Source: a virus
DNA length: 64,000 nucleotides
Strand: one strand, 5' to 3'
IMG/VR virus record: IMGVR_UViG_3300035199_000417
Location: 1 to 64,000 of that record
Shown here: piece after piece, positions 14,693 to 22,600 of the stretch
How the letters are laid out: the number at the start of each line of letters is the position of its first letter
How positions within the stretch are numbered: position 1 is the first letter of the stretch
Program-made: the position numbers and the translations under genes
The notes under the pieces: model-generated
What the model was told of the DNA's origin: nothing
Seen by the model: the letters and a program-made list of their open reading frames with translations, nothing else
The model's database searches: none

Positions 14693-14893
14693 TTACGCAC
14701 CGCCAGCGGTCGCGGGATCGCGATTCGGTGGCAAGTTACGGATCGCAACGGATTCTCTCATGCCTACTTTGCCTTCGAGGTGTTGGCTGCGAAGCGCGTC
14801 TGAGAAGAAGTCGCTGCTATCACTCTGTCGTTGTGCGCTCTTGTAAAGGTGTTCCTTCCAATGCAACGCAGAATCTGGGTCTAAAGCTGCCAT
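14693..14893 (-). CDS. small hypothetical protein (66 aa)
   Basis: The ATG at 14893 follows AAAGGAG with six bases of spacing, better than the in-frame ATG at 14968 that overlaps the upstream gene. The product, starting AALDPDSALHWKEHLYKSAQ, is polar with a helical first half and a Pro/Ala-rich end. It is probably a minor virion or accessory protein; no family is recognised. Confidence 0.55.
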   Translation of the reverse strand: MAALDPDSALHWKEHLYKSAQRQSDSSDFFSDALRSQHLEGKVGMRESVAIRNLPPNRDPATAGGA

Positions 14894-14954
14894 CCTTGGC
14901 TCCTTTATAATAATTTCGGTAGCAGTACCGTGAATAACGTCAACTCCGTTGACA

Positions 14955-15335
14955 TTAGTCGGCGGCATGTCCCTGCACCTTGTCTACCCCCCTGAATCCT
15001 ATCCGTAGCGGCACCCCCAGGGGTTTGGATTGCCGCAAAATTTCGTCATCCGTGACCGTCCCGTCGCCGTTGGCATCGAAGTAGATGTCCAGCAAAACGG
15101 GAGGTAGTCTGTTTATAATACCACGAACTACCGCATCATCCAACTGTGTGAGCGGCCCCTGTGGCCCAGTATCGCCCTGCGGGCCTTTAATTTTTGAAAT
15201 GTGGTCCCTGAGCAATAAAGCGGCCACCTTTGGGGCCAGCGCATCCGCTAGCTTCTCGTAGTCGATCTTGTCGCCAACCACTGGTGGTGGCGGAGTGTTA
15301 TCTACAGGAGGTGCTTCTGACTTGGGTGGACCCAC
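14955..15335 (-). CDS. collagen-like and EF-hand-like protein (126 aa)
   Basis: From the GTG at 15335, the 126 residues contain a proline-rich start, a helical segment with ALAPKVAALLL, a short collagen-like GPQGDTGPQGP and a calcium-loop motif DANGDGTVTDDE (EF-hand or dockerin type). The frame is the same as that of the protease upstream and is separated from it only by a TGA and four sense codons. The nearest GGAGGA is about 20 bases from the GTG, too far for a good start. A fibre-like or surface role is suggested by the motifs. Confidence 0.55.
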   Translation of the reverse strand: MGPPKSEAPPVDNTPPPPVVGDKIDYEKLADALAPKVAALLLRDHISKIKGPQGDTGPQGPLTQLDDAVVRGIINRLPPVLLDIYFDANGDGTVTDDEILRQSKPLGVPLRIGFRGVDKVQGHAAD

Positions 15336-15350
15336 CCGACTAGGGGGCTT

Positions 15351-15977
15351 TCACGTTCCTCCCGGAGGGCAGAGCCACTTGATCTTTGCCAGAACTCGCT
15401 TGGCGAAGTCGCCAATCACCTCGGGTTCTACAGCGTTTGTATGCGTCCACACCGGAGGGTTTCCCGTCCCGGTGATCTCAACTGCCATCCCCACAATCTG
15501 GCACCCGTCATTGAAGATGGGCCCACCGGAGTCACCCTGGCGAACCGTCCCCTCTAGGCGGTACTTTGTCTTCAGCTTCGTAGCCTTGAATGTGCCTGAT
15601 CCGTAGCCGTAAGCGAGATAAACTTTGCCAGCCTCGGCTATGCCGATGGTGTACGGCTTCCACAGTTCGCTCGTCTCGACAGCGAAAGCAGCAATGTCGT
15701 TGCCACTACCATCCATCCAGACGTGTACATTACTTCCGCCGACACTGTGGGGGATAGCTACTAGCGTCTTGTCTAGATTCTTGGCCCAGGCGTTTCCTGC
15801 CGTCGTGTCCACAACGTGCTTCGCTGTTATCATCAGCGCGTAGTGTTTGTCGCCCGTAGTTTTCGAAGCGATTACGAATCCGGTGCCCACTCGGTCACCA
15901 CGTCCAACCCGGAGTATCTTCGACCCGCTAACAGGGGCCGCTACCAGGAAAATTAAGACAGCTAAGAATGTTCTCAT
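15351..15977 (-). CDS. secreted trypsin-like (S1-type) serine protease
   Basis: A 208-residue protein with an N-terminal signal peptide (hydrophobic residues 4-16, likely cleavage near residue 18) and the chymotrypsin-fold triad: H54 in TAKHVV, D94 in GNDIAAF and S150 in RQGDSGGP. The oxyanion glycine is present. Such proteases are rare in phages. The signal peptide would take it to the periplasm or outside. Possible roles are cell-envelope damage, processing of host surface proteins or virion maturation. It lies in the late accessory block with other small membrane or exported proteins. Confidence 0.85.
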   Translation of the reverse strand: MRTFLAVLIFLVAAPVSGSKILRVGRGDRVGTGFVIASKTTGDKHYALMITAKHVVDTTAGNAWAKNLDKTLVAIPHSVGGSNVHVWMDGSGNDIAAFAVETSELWKPYTIGIAEAGKVYLAYGYGSGTFKATKLKTKYRLEGTVRQGDSGGPIFNDGCQIVGMAVEITGTGNPPVWTHTNAVEPEVIGDFAKRVLAKIKWLCPPGGT

Positions 15978-15980
15978 GCG

Positions 15981-16379
15981 TTACCTTTCTGGCCAGTCAC
16001 CCCATAGACTACGGCTACCACTTGATTGCCCGTCGAATTGTTGTTCCGTTATCTCTGGATCACCCTCCGTATGCGTATATTCTACCCTCTGCGCCCGTAT
16101 TACCCGAAGCACTCCGTCCTCGGCCCAGATCAGGCCGTGGGCTGATTTCCCGTTCTTAATGGGAGAGAAGCGTCGGGCGTTGGGAGCCCCTGTGCCCCAC
16201 AACCACCAGGATATGGAGTAGCCAAGGGTATCGTGATAGTCCCAGAGGATGAACTGGAGGCCCCTGCCTCCGCCCACTCCCTGATTCATCTCCAATTTCT
16301 CGCACTGAACCTCCTGGAGGAAGTCATCAGTCTGCGGGACTATGGAGAGGACGATTGTTGCTCCGATGATGGGGGACAT
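15981..16379 (-). CDS. hypothetical exported or membrane-associated protein (132 aa)
   Basis: The start at 16379 follows AGAGGGGCAAG. The first 15 residues (SPIIGATIVLSIVP) are hydrophobic and may act as a signal sequence. The body is beta-rich with aromatic residues (LQFILWDYHDTLGYSISWWLW). It overlaps the upstream DUF3310 gene by 40 bases and ends four bases before the protease start. No family is recognised; export would match the neighbouring secreted protease. Confidence 0.6.
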   Translation of the reverse strand: MSPIIGATIVLSIVPQTDDFLQEVQCEKLEMNQGVGGGRGLQFILWDYHDTLGYSISWWLWGTGAPNARRFSPIKNGKSAHGLIWAEDGVLRVIRAQRVEYTHTEGDPEITEQQFDGQSSGSRSLWGDWPER

Positions 16380-16762
16380 TCTTGCCCCTCTATTTGTTCA
16401 AGAGTTAGGTGTTTCAACATTCGGCATTCGTGGATAATTTTATCTAGCTCCTCAACGTCGTTAGTCGCGTAGAACGAGTAACAACGATTGATGATCTCTC
16501 CGAGGGCACAACCAGAACCGAAGTTCAAAAAATTCGACCGGAACGGCTGAACGGCAAACTGTCGATAGTGGTGTCCCCCAACCTGATCGGCTAGCGGCGA
16601 GCAGTCTTCGAAAAAGTTGATGCCTATCGGCTCCTCTTTGTTGACAATATGCACATCTGGACACGCTGTTCCCTGCCCCTTCTCACACTCCTTCGTAATC
16701 TCCATTCGCTCTCTCTTTGGTCTCCCGTTTCCGCTTCTGGGGGCAGGGGTCGTCGTTTCCAT
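16340..16762 (-). CDS. DUF3310 domain protein
   Basis: The start at 16762 has AAGGA ten bases upstream. After a polar N-terminus, the C-terminal 80 residues carry the DUF3310 pattern: VGGHHYRQFAVQP, then GSGCALGEIINRCYSF and DVEELDKIIHECRML. In typical members the motif reads VGGDHY...GN-x-IKY...EDLKKA-x-YL. The family is widespread in phages and its role is unknown. Several cysteines in the N-terminal half are unusual for the family. It lies just downstream of the cysteine-rich mini-protein with 13 bases between them. Confidence 0.75.
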   Translation of the reverse strand: METTTPAPRSGNGRPKRERMEITKECEKGQGTACPDVHIVNKEEPIGINFFEDCSPLADQVGGHHYRQFAVQPFRSNFLNFGSGCALGEIINRCYSFYATNDVEELDKIIHECRMLKHLTLEQIEGQECPPSSEQQSSSP

Positions 16763-16775
16763 GACATCGGTTCCT

Positions 16776-16955
16776 TTATTTTTTTGGGCAACATTCGCTA
16801 CAACTACAATCTTCGCAAATACATTCGCTGTCCGAAGAACATGCCTCGCAACACACGCAAACTTCGCACTGGCACTGTGACTTGACCCTGTACAGGGCAT
16901 AAATGCTGCCACAAACAGCAGCCAACAGTAAGAGTTTTCCTACTACACTTTTCAT
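16776..16955 (-). CDS. cysteine-rich membrane-anchored mini-protein (59 aa)
   Basis: A 59-residue product beginning with a signal-anchor-like segment (KSVVGKLLLLAAVCG) followed by a short basic linker and a tail of about 32 residues with 12 cysteines, in CxC, CxxC and CC arrangements (positions 28, 30, 33, 35, 36, 39, 45, 47, 50, 52, 55, 56). The ATG overlaps the upstream TAA (TAATG) and has GGAGGA nearby, so it is translationally coupled. The cysteine density resembles metallothionein-like or disulfide-rich peptides. Metal binding outside the membrane is one possibility, disulfide bonding another. Confidence 0.65.
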   Translation of the reverse strand: MKSVVGKLLLLAAVCGSIYALYRVKSQCQCEVCVCCEACSSDSECICEDCSCSECCPKK

Positions 16956-17113
16956 TATCTTTTCCTCCGATTAAATATCCTCCGTACACCCATCACTTCA
17001 ATTATTTTGGCGGCGATAATGGCGCTGCCAATAACGATGGCTGCGTACAAGAAACCATCAGCGATATTCTGAGAGGCCGTGTCGATAGACTCGGTAAATT
17101 CGGTGAAGCCCAT
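16955..17113 (-). CDS. small single-pass membrane protein (52 aa)
   Basis: A 52-residue protein: polar N-terminus with FTEFTESIDTASQNIADG, one hydrophobic segment (FLYAAIVIGSAIIAAKIIEV, residues 21-40) and a strongly basic C-terminus (RRIFNRRKR). That profile, N-out/C-in with a positive tail, is common for small phage membrane proteins including holin-like ones. It is coupled to the cysteine-rich protein downstream through TAATG. Confidence 0.65.
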   Translation of the reverse strand: MGFTEFTESIDTASQNIADGFLYAAIVIGSAIIAAKIIEVMGVRRIFNRRKR

Positions 17114-17134
17114 GTGGACTGCCCCCCAAAATGT

Positions 17135-17581
17135 TTAGACGCTCGCCACAAAGAGTTCTACGGATACGGCGTTGCCACCCGGATTCACCTGAATGCTCGC
17201 TATGTCAGCCATGGTGCCAAAGCTGGGGCTTGTGTCCGCTTCTGCCAGCATCAAATCGTCAGGGGCCCCAAGTATGTGGCTCTCTCCCGCTCCAACAGTA
17301 ACTTGGTAAAGCGTAGCAGCCCCCACAACAGCTAACTCGATTGCATTGGTGCTGTCTTTATTGGTAACCCTAATGTACTTAACATCATCAACGTCTAGCG
17401 CTTGCACAGAAGTGTGGACGCTGGCCGCAAACGTCAGTATGGTCGTAGTCTGCGAGGCCGTGCAGGTCACCTGCCGCTTGAATACGTTATTTATCCCTGT
17501 GACGGTGCGGGTTGTGCTTCCGCCCTGATCCACACCATTTATGGTTACGTTCTCTGTAACTGTTGACGTAAATGTTGCCAT
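17135..17581 (-). CDS. small beta-rich virion/decoration-type protein (148 aa)
   Basis: A 148-residue Thr/Val/Ala-rich protein, predicted all-beta. The central part reads KYIRVTNKDSTNAIELAV and later a VGAGESHILG stretch. This matches the layout of the protein at 42803-43168 (IKNLDSTNYVEV followed by INAGEFALF), so the two probably share a fold. Such proteins are common near phage capsid and fibre genes as decoration subunits. The 40-residue membrane ORF ends one base before its start. Confidence 0.7.
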   Translation of the reverse strand: MATFTSTVTENVTINGVDQGGSTTRTVTGINNVFKRQVTCTASQTTTILTFAASVHTSVQALDVDDVKYIRVTNKDSTNAIELAVVGAATLYQVTVGAGESHILGAPDDLMLAEADTSPSFGTMADIASIQVNPGGNAVSVELFVASV

Positions 17582-17704
17582 CTAAATCCCCCTTTTTCTA
17601 TAAAACCAGACCGCAGAGGCGATCAGCATGGCCCCTATCATTACCGAAAAGAGTTTCCATTCTGACCACGCTAAAGGTATTTTACATCCTCCGCAGGATA
17701 TCAC
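17582..17704 (-). CDS. possible 40-residue membrane peptide
   Basis: From a GTG at 17704, inside the end of the ClpP-like gene, a 40-residue frame encodes a cysteine pair (SCGGCK) and one hydrophobic stretch (FSVMIGAMLIASAVWFY) ending in a basic tail (RKRGI). It ends one base before the start of the next gene. The tight fit between neighbours and the membrane profile favour a real gene, but there is no clear ribosome binding site. Confidence 0.4.
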   Translation of the reverse strand: MISCGGCKIPLAWSEWKLFSVMIGAMLIASAVWFYRKRGI

Positions 17705-18341
17705 CAACCGTTTCAAAATCATCGCTTCCCAATATCCCATCGACAAACCCATAGTAAAGCGCGTCCTCTGATGTGAGCCACCAATCGTGCTTCTCTTGCA
17801 TCCGCTTATTCAAATAATTCTTTATTTTTGTGGGGCCCATGTCCGAGAAATATTCGCCGTCTGCTACTGCGTCTACATAAGAGGCCAGCATCTCTTCCCT
17901 AATTCGTTCTTCCCACTCAGCCGTTGATTGTGCTGCCCGGAATGTCAGTCCGTCAAACTCGCTGTACCCTTCGTGTATGAGCCAGTCGCATGAGGGCATG
18001 TTCACCCGCAAACTGTCGCCCTGTCGATGGCACCCAGTTGTAATCACCGTGCCCATACTGGCTACGATGCCGTGGCATATAAGAAGTATTGGAGACGTGC
18101 TGGTAGCGATGGCGTCTCGGATGACTATTCCGCAGCACCAGTCCCCGCCGATGCTGTATAGATGGACGGTGATGGGTTGGTCGGATGCCGCCTGAAGGAT
18201 TCTCAGGTTCTTTACAAAGGCGAGACCCTCATCCCCCTCGGCCACAAGCTCACCACCAACAAACAACTCTCGCTGGGCGATGACGATGCCGTAGTCGTGG
18301 GCGCTCTTAACCGTGTCATTATCTGGCTTCTTTACCGCCAC
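17682..18341 (-). CDS. ClpP-like serine protease
   Basis: A 219-residue ClpP/crotonase-fold protein with the peptidase set intact: S95 in GIVASMGTVI, H123 in WLIHEGYSEF and D186 in KHDWWLTSEDALYYGFVD. The oxyanion loop reads SIGG where ClpP usually has SPGG. Length and motif order fit ClpP or the phage head-maturation variants. It is far from the capsid genes but in the same late block, directly downstream of an HTH gene with a 23-base overlap and a GTG start. It may process virion proteins, including the giant polyprotein two genes away, or act on host proteins. Confidence 0.85.
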   Translation of the reverse strand: MAVKKPDNDTVKSAHDYGIVIAQRELFVGGELVAEGDEGLAFVKNLRILQAASDQPITVHLYSIGGDWCCGIVIRDAIATSTSPILLICHGIVASMGTVITTGCHRQGDSLRVNMPSCDWLIHEGYSEFDGLTFRAAQSTAEWEERIREEMLASYVDAVADGEYFSDMGPTKIKNYLNKRMQEKHDWWLTSEDALYYGFVDGILGSDDFETVGDILRRM

Positions 18342-18621
18342 GTTTCTTCTTCTCTTTCATTGTAAAGCGGTACATCTGTGTAACTGTCTTGGCGTCGGTC
18401 AACGGGCTGATGATCGTCACCCTCCCCAGCGATTCCAGTAGCCCCGCCTTCTTGAACTCCAAGAGCTTGGACAGGGCGGTTCTCGACGAGATGCCTCGGT
18501 ACTCGGCAAACTCCTTGGAAGTAAACCCACCGTCTGGCCTGCCGTCGATCCCGCTTTCATGGAACAGCGCCTCATCAGCGACCTCCGCAAAACGCTTCAG
18601 GCTGTCAAAGTCGCCACCCAT
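18319..18621 (-). CDS. winged-helix/HTH DNA-binding protein (100 aa)
   Basis: A 100-residue protein with a helix-turn-helix in FTSKEFAEYRGISSRTALSK followed by LLEFKKAGLLESLGRVTIISP, a typical winged-helix layout, and a very basic C-terminus (KEKKKRGGKEAR). It joins the metallophosphoesterase gene at base 18621. Probably a transcriptional regulator, or a DNA-binding factor for packaging; the basic tail would add nonspecific DNA contacts. Confidence 0.7.
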   Translation of the reverse strand: MGGDFDSLKRFAEVADEALFHESGIDGRPDGGFTSKEFAEYRGISSRTALSKLLEFKKAGLLESLGRVTIISPLTDAKTVTQMYRFTMKEKKKRGGKEAR

Positions 18622-19598
18622 TATTTCTTCTTTCGCTTTCGAGATAATGTCAGCGGCATCAGCGACGATTTCCCATCAACAATCTGGACGTTTATATGTA
18701 AAAACGACTCGTCGGGTGCCACGATTTGCAAGCTGTATCCATGTCCCCAGTCGTTTATAGATGACCGGGACAACTGCCACACCGGGACAAGTGTGCAGAG
18801 GCATCCTGGGTTAGCTGCCATGATTTGGCCCACCCCAGGTTTCCGTGAGTAGCTGATGTCAGGCCGATGACTGTGTCCGAAGACTACGTTGGTGGCGTAG
18901 CGGTCAACCGCAATCCGGGCGGCGTTCTTGGCGGTGCTGACCTCATGGACGAACAAACAGTTCCCTAGCTTCAGGGTGCCTCGCTCGCTACAGGTGTCGT
19001 TGAACTGGTCTCGTCTGTAGAATTTGATCTTCCGGGTGGCGAGATTGAGGCGATACTCCGGGTCAAGCACCTCCAACAAGAGCTTCCGGTCATCGTCGTT
19101 CGCCAGCGTGTGGCCCATGATCCATTTCTCAACCCGCTCACAGTGATTCCCCTGAATCATGTGGTACTCCGCGCTGGGGCAGCATTCCTGTAGCTCATTG
19201 AGCCACTGGTTGGCTGCATCTAAGTCCTGTGCGTAGCTATACTTAGCCTGCGAGATTGTGAACGGACTCTGGTGTTCAGCTAGAAAACCAGAACACTCAA
19301 TGTGATCCCCCAAAAGAACTACCTGGGCAATGTCCAGGGACTTGAGGTCGGCCATGCAGGCAGCCCAGGCAGCCTTGTCGAGGTGGCATCCATGCGTATC
19401 ACCAATGATCGCCCGGATATACCCCCCCTTGGGGAGTCTTGCGGGCTTGGTGGGAGGAGTGGGCTTAGTCTGCCCAATTCTAGCTAGCTGTTTTGCAATT
19501 GCCTTATTCTGCTTGCGTGATTCAGCTAGCTCCTTTCCAAGAGCATCAACCCTCGCCTCTAATACCGCGCATTCGGCCTCCAGAGCCTTGCTGTCCAT
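18621..19598 (-). CDS. calcineurin-like metallophosphoesterase
   Basis: A 325-residue protein with an N-terminal coiled coil (about residues 1-45) and then the five metallophosphoesterase motifs: IIGDTHG (D67, H69), LLGDHIEC (D98), QGNHCERV (N151, H152), a histidine in LFVHE and GHSHRPD. The two-metal active site is complete except that the third motif is GNH-C rather than GNHE/D. Phage members of this family act as nucleotide or RNA/DNA phosphodiesterases of unclear role. It follows the giant gene by 19 bases. Confidence 0.85.
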   Translation of the reverse strand: MDSKALEAECAVLEARVDALGKELAESRKQNKAIAKQLARIGQTKPTPPTKPARLPKGGYIRAIIGDTHGCHLDKAAWAACMADLKSLDIAQVVLLGDHIECSGFLAEHQSPFTISQAKYSYAQDLDAANQWLNELQECCPSAEYHMIQGNHCERVEKWIMGHTLANDDDRKLLLEVLDPEYRLNLATRKIKFYRRDQFNDTCSERGTLKLGNCLFVHEVSTAKNAARIAVDRYATNVVFGHSHRPDISYSRKPGVGQIMAANPGCLCTLVPVWQLSRSSINDWGHGYSLQIVAPDESFLHINVQIVDGKSSLMPLTLSRKRKKK

Positions 19599-19617
19599 AC
19601 GAACCTCTTATGAAGGA

Positions 19618-22600
19618 CTACGGTAAAATCACAAGCGGGCTTGAGTGTTTCTTTTTCTGAGCGTTCCTTCTCCTGCTATCCACACTCCCTCCACTTGCCG
19701 CCCCCAAGCGTACCCTTTGGTATGCGGGGGATGCCCTCAGTTTCTTAAGCACACGCTTAAGAGCCGGGCTGTCGCTGTATAAGGCGATCCAGGCTTCAGC
19801 CGCCAGTTTTTTCGCCTTGAACTTCTTCATCCTCTTTTGATAATCCTCTTTTTCGTCTTCGTCGGCACGGGGATCATAGATTGGCAAACTTTCAGCCATG
19901 CTAACTATCTTAGCCTGAGACCAGACCAGCCTCTCAAATGCCTCCTGAACAACTATCTCGGAGTCGTCCACGCCCCGCCCACTCTTCCATTTCCTTACTC
20001 TCCTCTTGTGATCGGCTGCTGGCGTTTCGCCCTGAATAGGTTTGGTGCGTAGTGACGGGAAGGAGGCACCAGTGGCCTCGGCCTCAATATACTTGTCCGA
20101 AATGGCGTTCATCTTCTTGGACGACTTCTTAATCTCCTTCTCATCGTCGGCCAAGCGGGCCTCTACCAGATCGTCCCATGTGCCTGCTGCACCCAGCTTG
20201 ACCGCATGGGCAAACTTGCCAGCGATCTGGCCGTCTACATCCTTTTCCCGAACAGCTTTATTATACCCTTTATCCGTCCGATACAGAATCTCAGTCGATC
20301 CATCGTATTTCGGCTTCGAAAAGATTGCTGGTCCTGCGATTTGCCTGACAGCATGGGTGGGAACCCCGTAGTATCCAGCCGCCTGGAGCCCCTCCTGGAA
20401 GACATTCAGGAGACCAGCAGCCGCCTTGCTCTCACCCTCGTTAGGGCCGTTTTCATATCTCTCGTCGTTCCACATGATCCTCATCTGTGCGGTCACGGAT
20501 GCCAGGGAATCGAAGGTGTCCTTGATGGCCGCAATCGCTACCGTCTCGCGGAGCCTCGAATCGTAATCCTCCCTGATCGGGCCCGTCACCGTCTCGACCC
20601 CGTATCCAGCTATGTCGCCGTGGATAATCCAGTTGCCAAGCATTTTGGTGGCAAACTGTTTTGGAGTGAGCCCCAACTTCTCCCAGATGCTGACCTCTTC
20701 ATCGTCGTCGCCCCATCCGCCTAACGCCCATAGTGATTGGATAAGTGTTCGTATCCCCGCCTGCATAAACGAAATCATCATCGCATTTGAAAATTGGCTC
20801 AGAAAAACCTTCCTCAACATCTCTCTAGGGCCAATGTCTTTGTGGCTGTAATCCAGCCAAGCCTGAATGGCAATGTTCAGGTTTTTGTTTCTCTGGGTGC
20901 TATACATGGTCAGTAGTTGCACTAAAGCGTTCTGCCTGCCCTCCATTGCTAAGTCGGATACAGTCAGCGGGTTCCATGTGGGCTGAGTGTTTTCAAATAC
21001 CTCCTCCGTGCGTCTGGCGGTCGCCCTGAGAAGTTCGTCCCCCGTTAACTTCTTCTTTTTCATCTCAAGTTTGGCTGCCTTCCAGACCCTGATGACCACT
21101 CGGCTGTCACCCCACTTGATCCAACTTAAGGCTTTGTTGGAAACCCACTCGGCCTTGGTGTCCTTCATACCGTAAAATTCCCGGAAGCCAGACGAACTGG
21201 CCGAAGGAGTGATGATCTGGTGTGCGCCGCCCCTTATCCTCGAATACAGGATGGCCGAGTGTTTCTCAATCTCCCGCATGGCCTGCCCTGAGTAATGGAT
21301 GTCATCCACGCTCAAGTCACTGAAAAGTAAACTGCCGAGTTTCATGTCAGCGGCTGCTGTGACTAGGCTGGCGGTCTGGTAGGCCATGATTTGTGGTTTG
21401 AAGCCCAGTGTGCCGGTGTGGACTATCCTCTGGAACTGCCTTGTGGCCTTCGCTATGGTTCCTTCCTCGGGCATGTCCAGCCCCTGGTATCTCTTCAGCG
21501 TCTCTCGAAGCGATTCCAGCTTCTCACCACCCATGTGGACTCGCTCACGGACTTCCCCCTCTACCTGATTGAGAAGTGTTATAGCGTCCGCGACGGCCTC
21601 TCCCTTAGCAATGAACAGAGAACTTCTATTTATGCTTTCAAAGAAGGACACCATGCCGCCCTCGATCACAAAAGCCTTTTCGCTGTGTGCGCGTGGCTTA
21701 AAGATGTGCTGGTTTTCCAGCTTCTTTTCCGTGACCCGTCGATCCATAGCGGCCTGATCCTTAGCCTGACGCTCCCTACGTCGCGGCCAATAGTCCTCCC
21801 TGCTGGCAATCTCATGCCCGAATACCTTTCGCCACTGTTTGTTTAGTGTGTCTCGCTGTGAACCGTTGACGTAGGCGAACATCGCATTTGCCACGGCTAT
21901 CATCTTCGGGTGTCTCGCGGCCTCCTTGTATATGACTCGGATGTCATTCGCGTTCAACGCCACTGGCCTCGTCTCGGTTCCCTTGCCGAGAGCGCTCTTG
22001 AAGAGGACTCCTTCGTTTTTGTTGTCGAGTATTTCAGAGCGGGTCTCGCCGTCTGCCAGATTAAGCATCAGGCCCATGAACTCGTCCATCGTCATGTCGA
22101 GTGTGGACCCGCGAGCGCGGCTGCCATCGGTACGGTCAGGCAACCTGATGGTAAAGAAGTCCTCGTCCCAGGTCTTGAGGTCTTCCTGTGTGATTCTATT
22201 ATCGGCCATCACCTCTCGCATGTACCCCTGCGCCGCCAGGGACAACTCAGCGAACTTGCGTTCCCCATCCCGGAGATTATCAACCATTACCTTTTGTGCG
22301 GCCTTGTTGCGACCAAATATTTGGACTAGCCTCGTCTGGTAGTTCAGTTGTGAGTGAGTGGCACCCTTCCACACTCGACCGGGGAGGCTGGTCCTGGCGA
22401 GCTTCCTCTCCCTCCGTTTCCCCTTACGGTCCCTCACAAATCTGCCGCGAGTCTTTCTCCATATCTTCTTGATGGCCCCTTCGGCGCTCGCCACCACCCT
22501 GGCCGTCTCCTTGTCATTCGCATGAGACAAGAGTTGGTTCTTGATTACTGTCTGGTGAGCCGTGGCCCGGATTATCTTGGCGAGGTTTACGATGTCCTGC

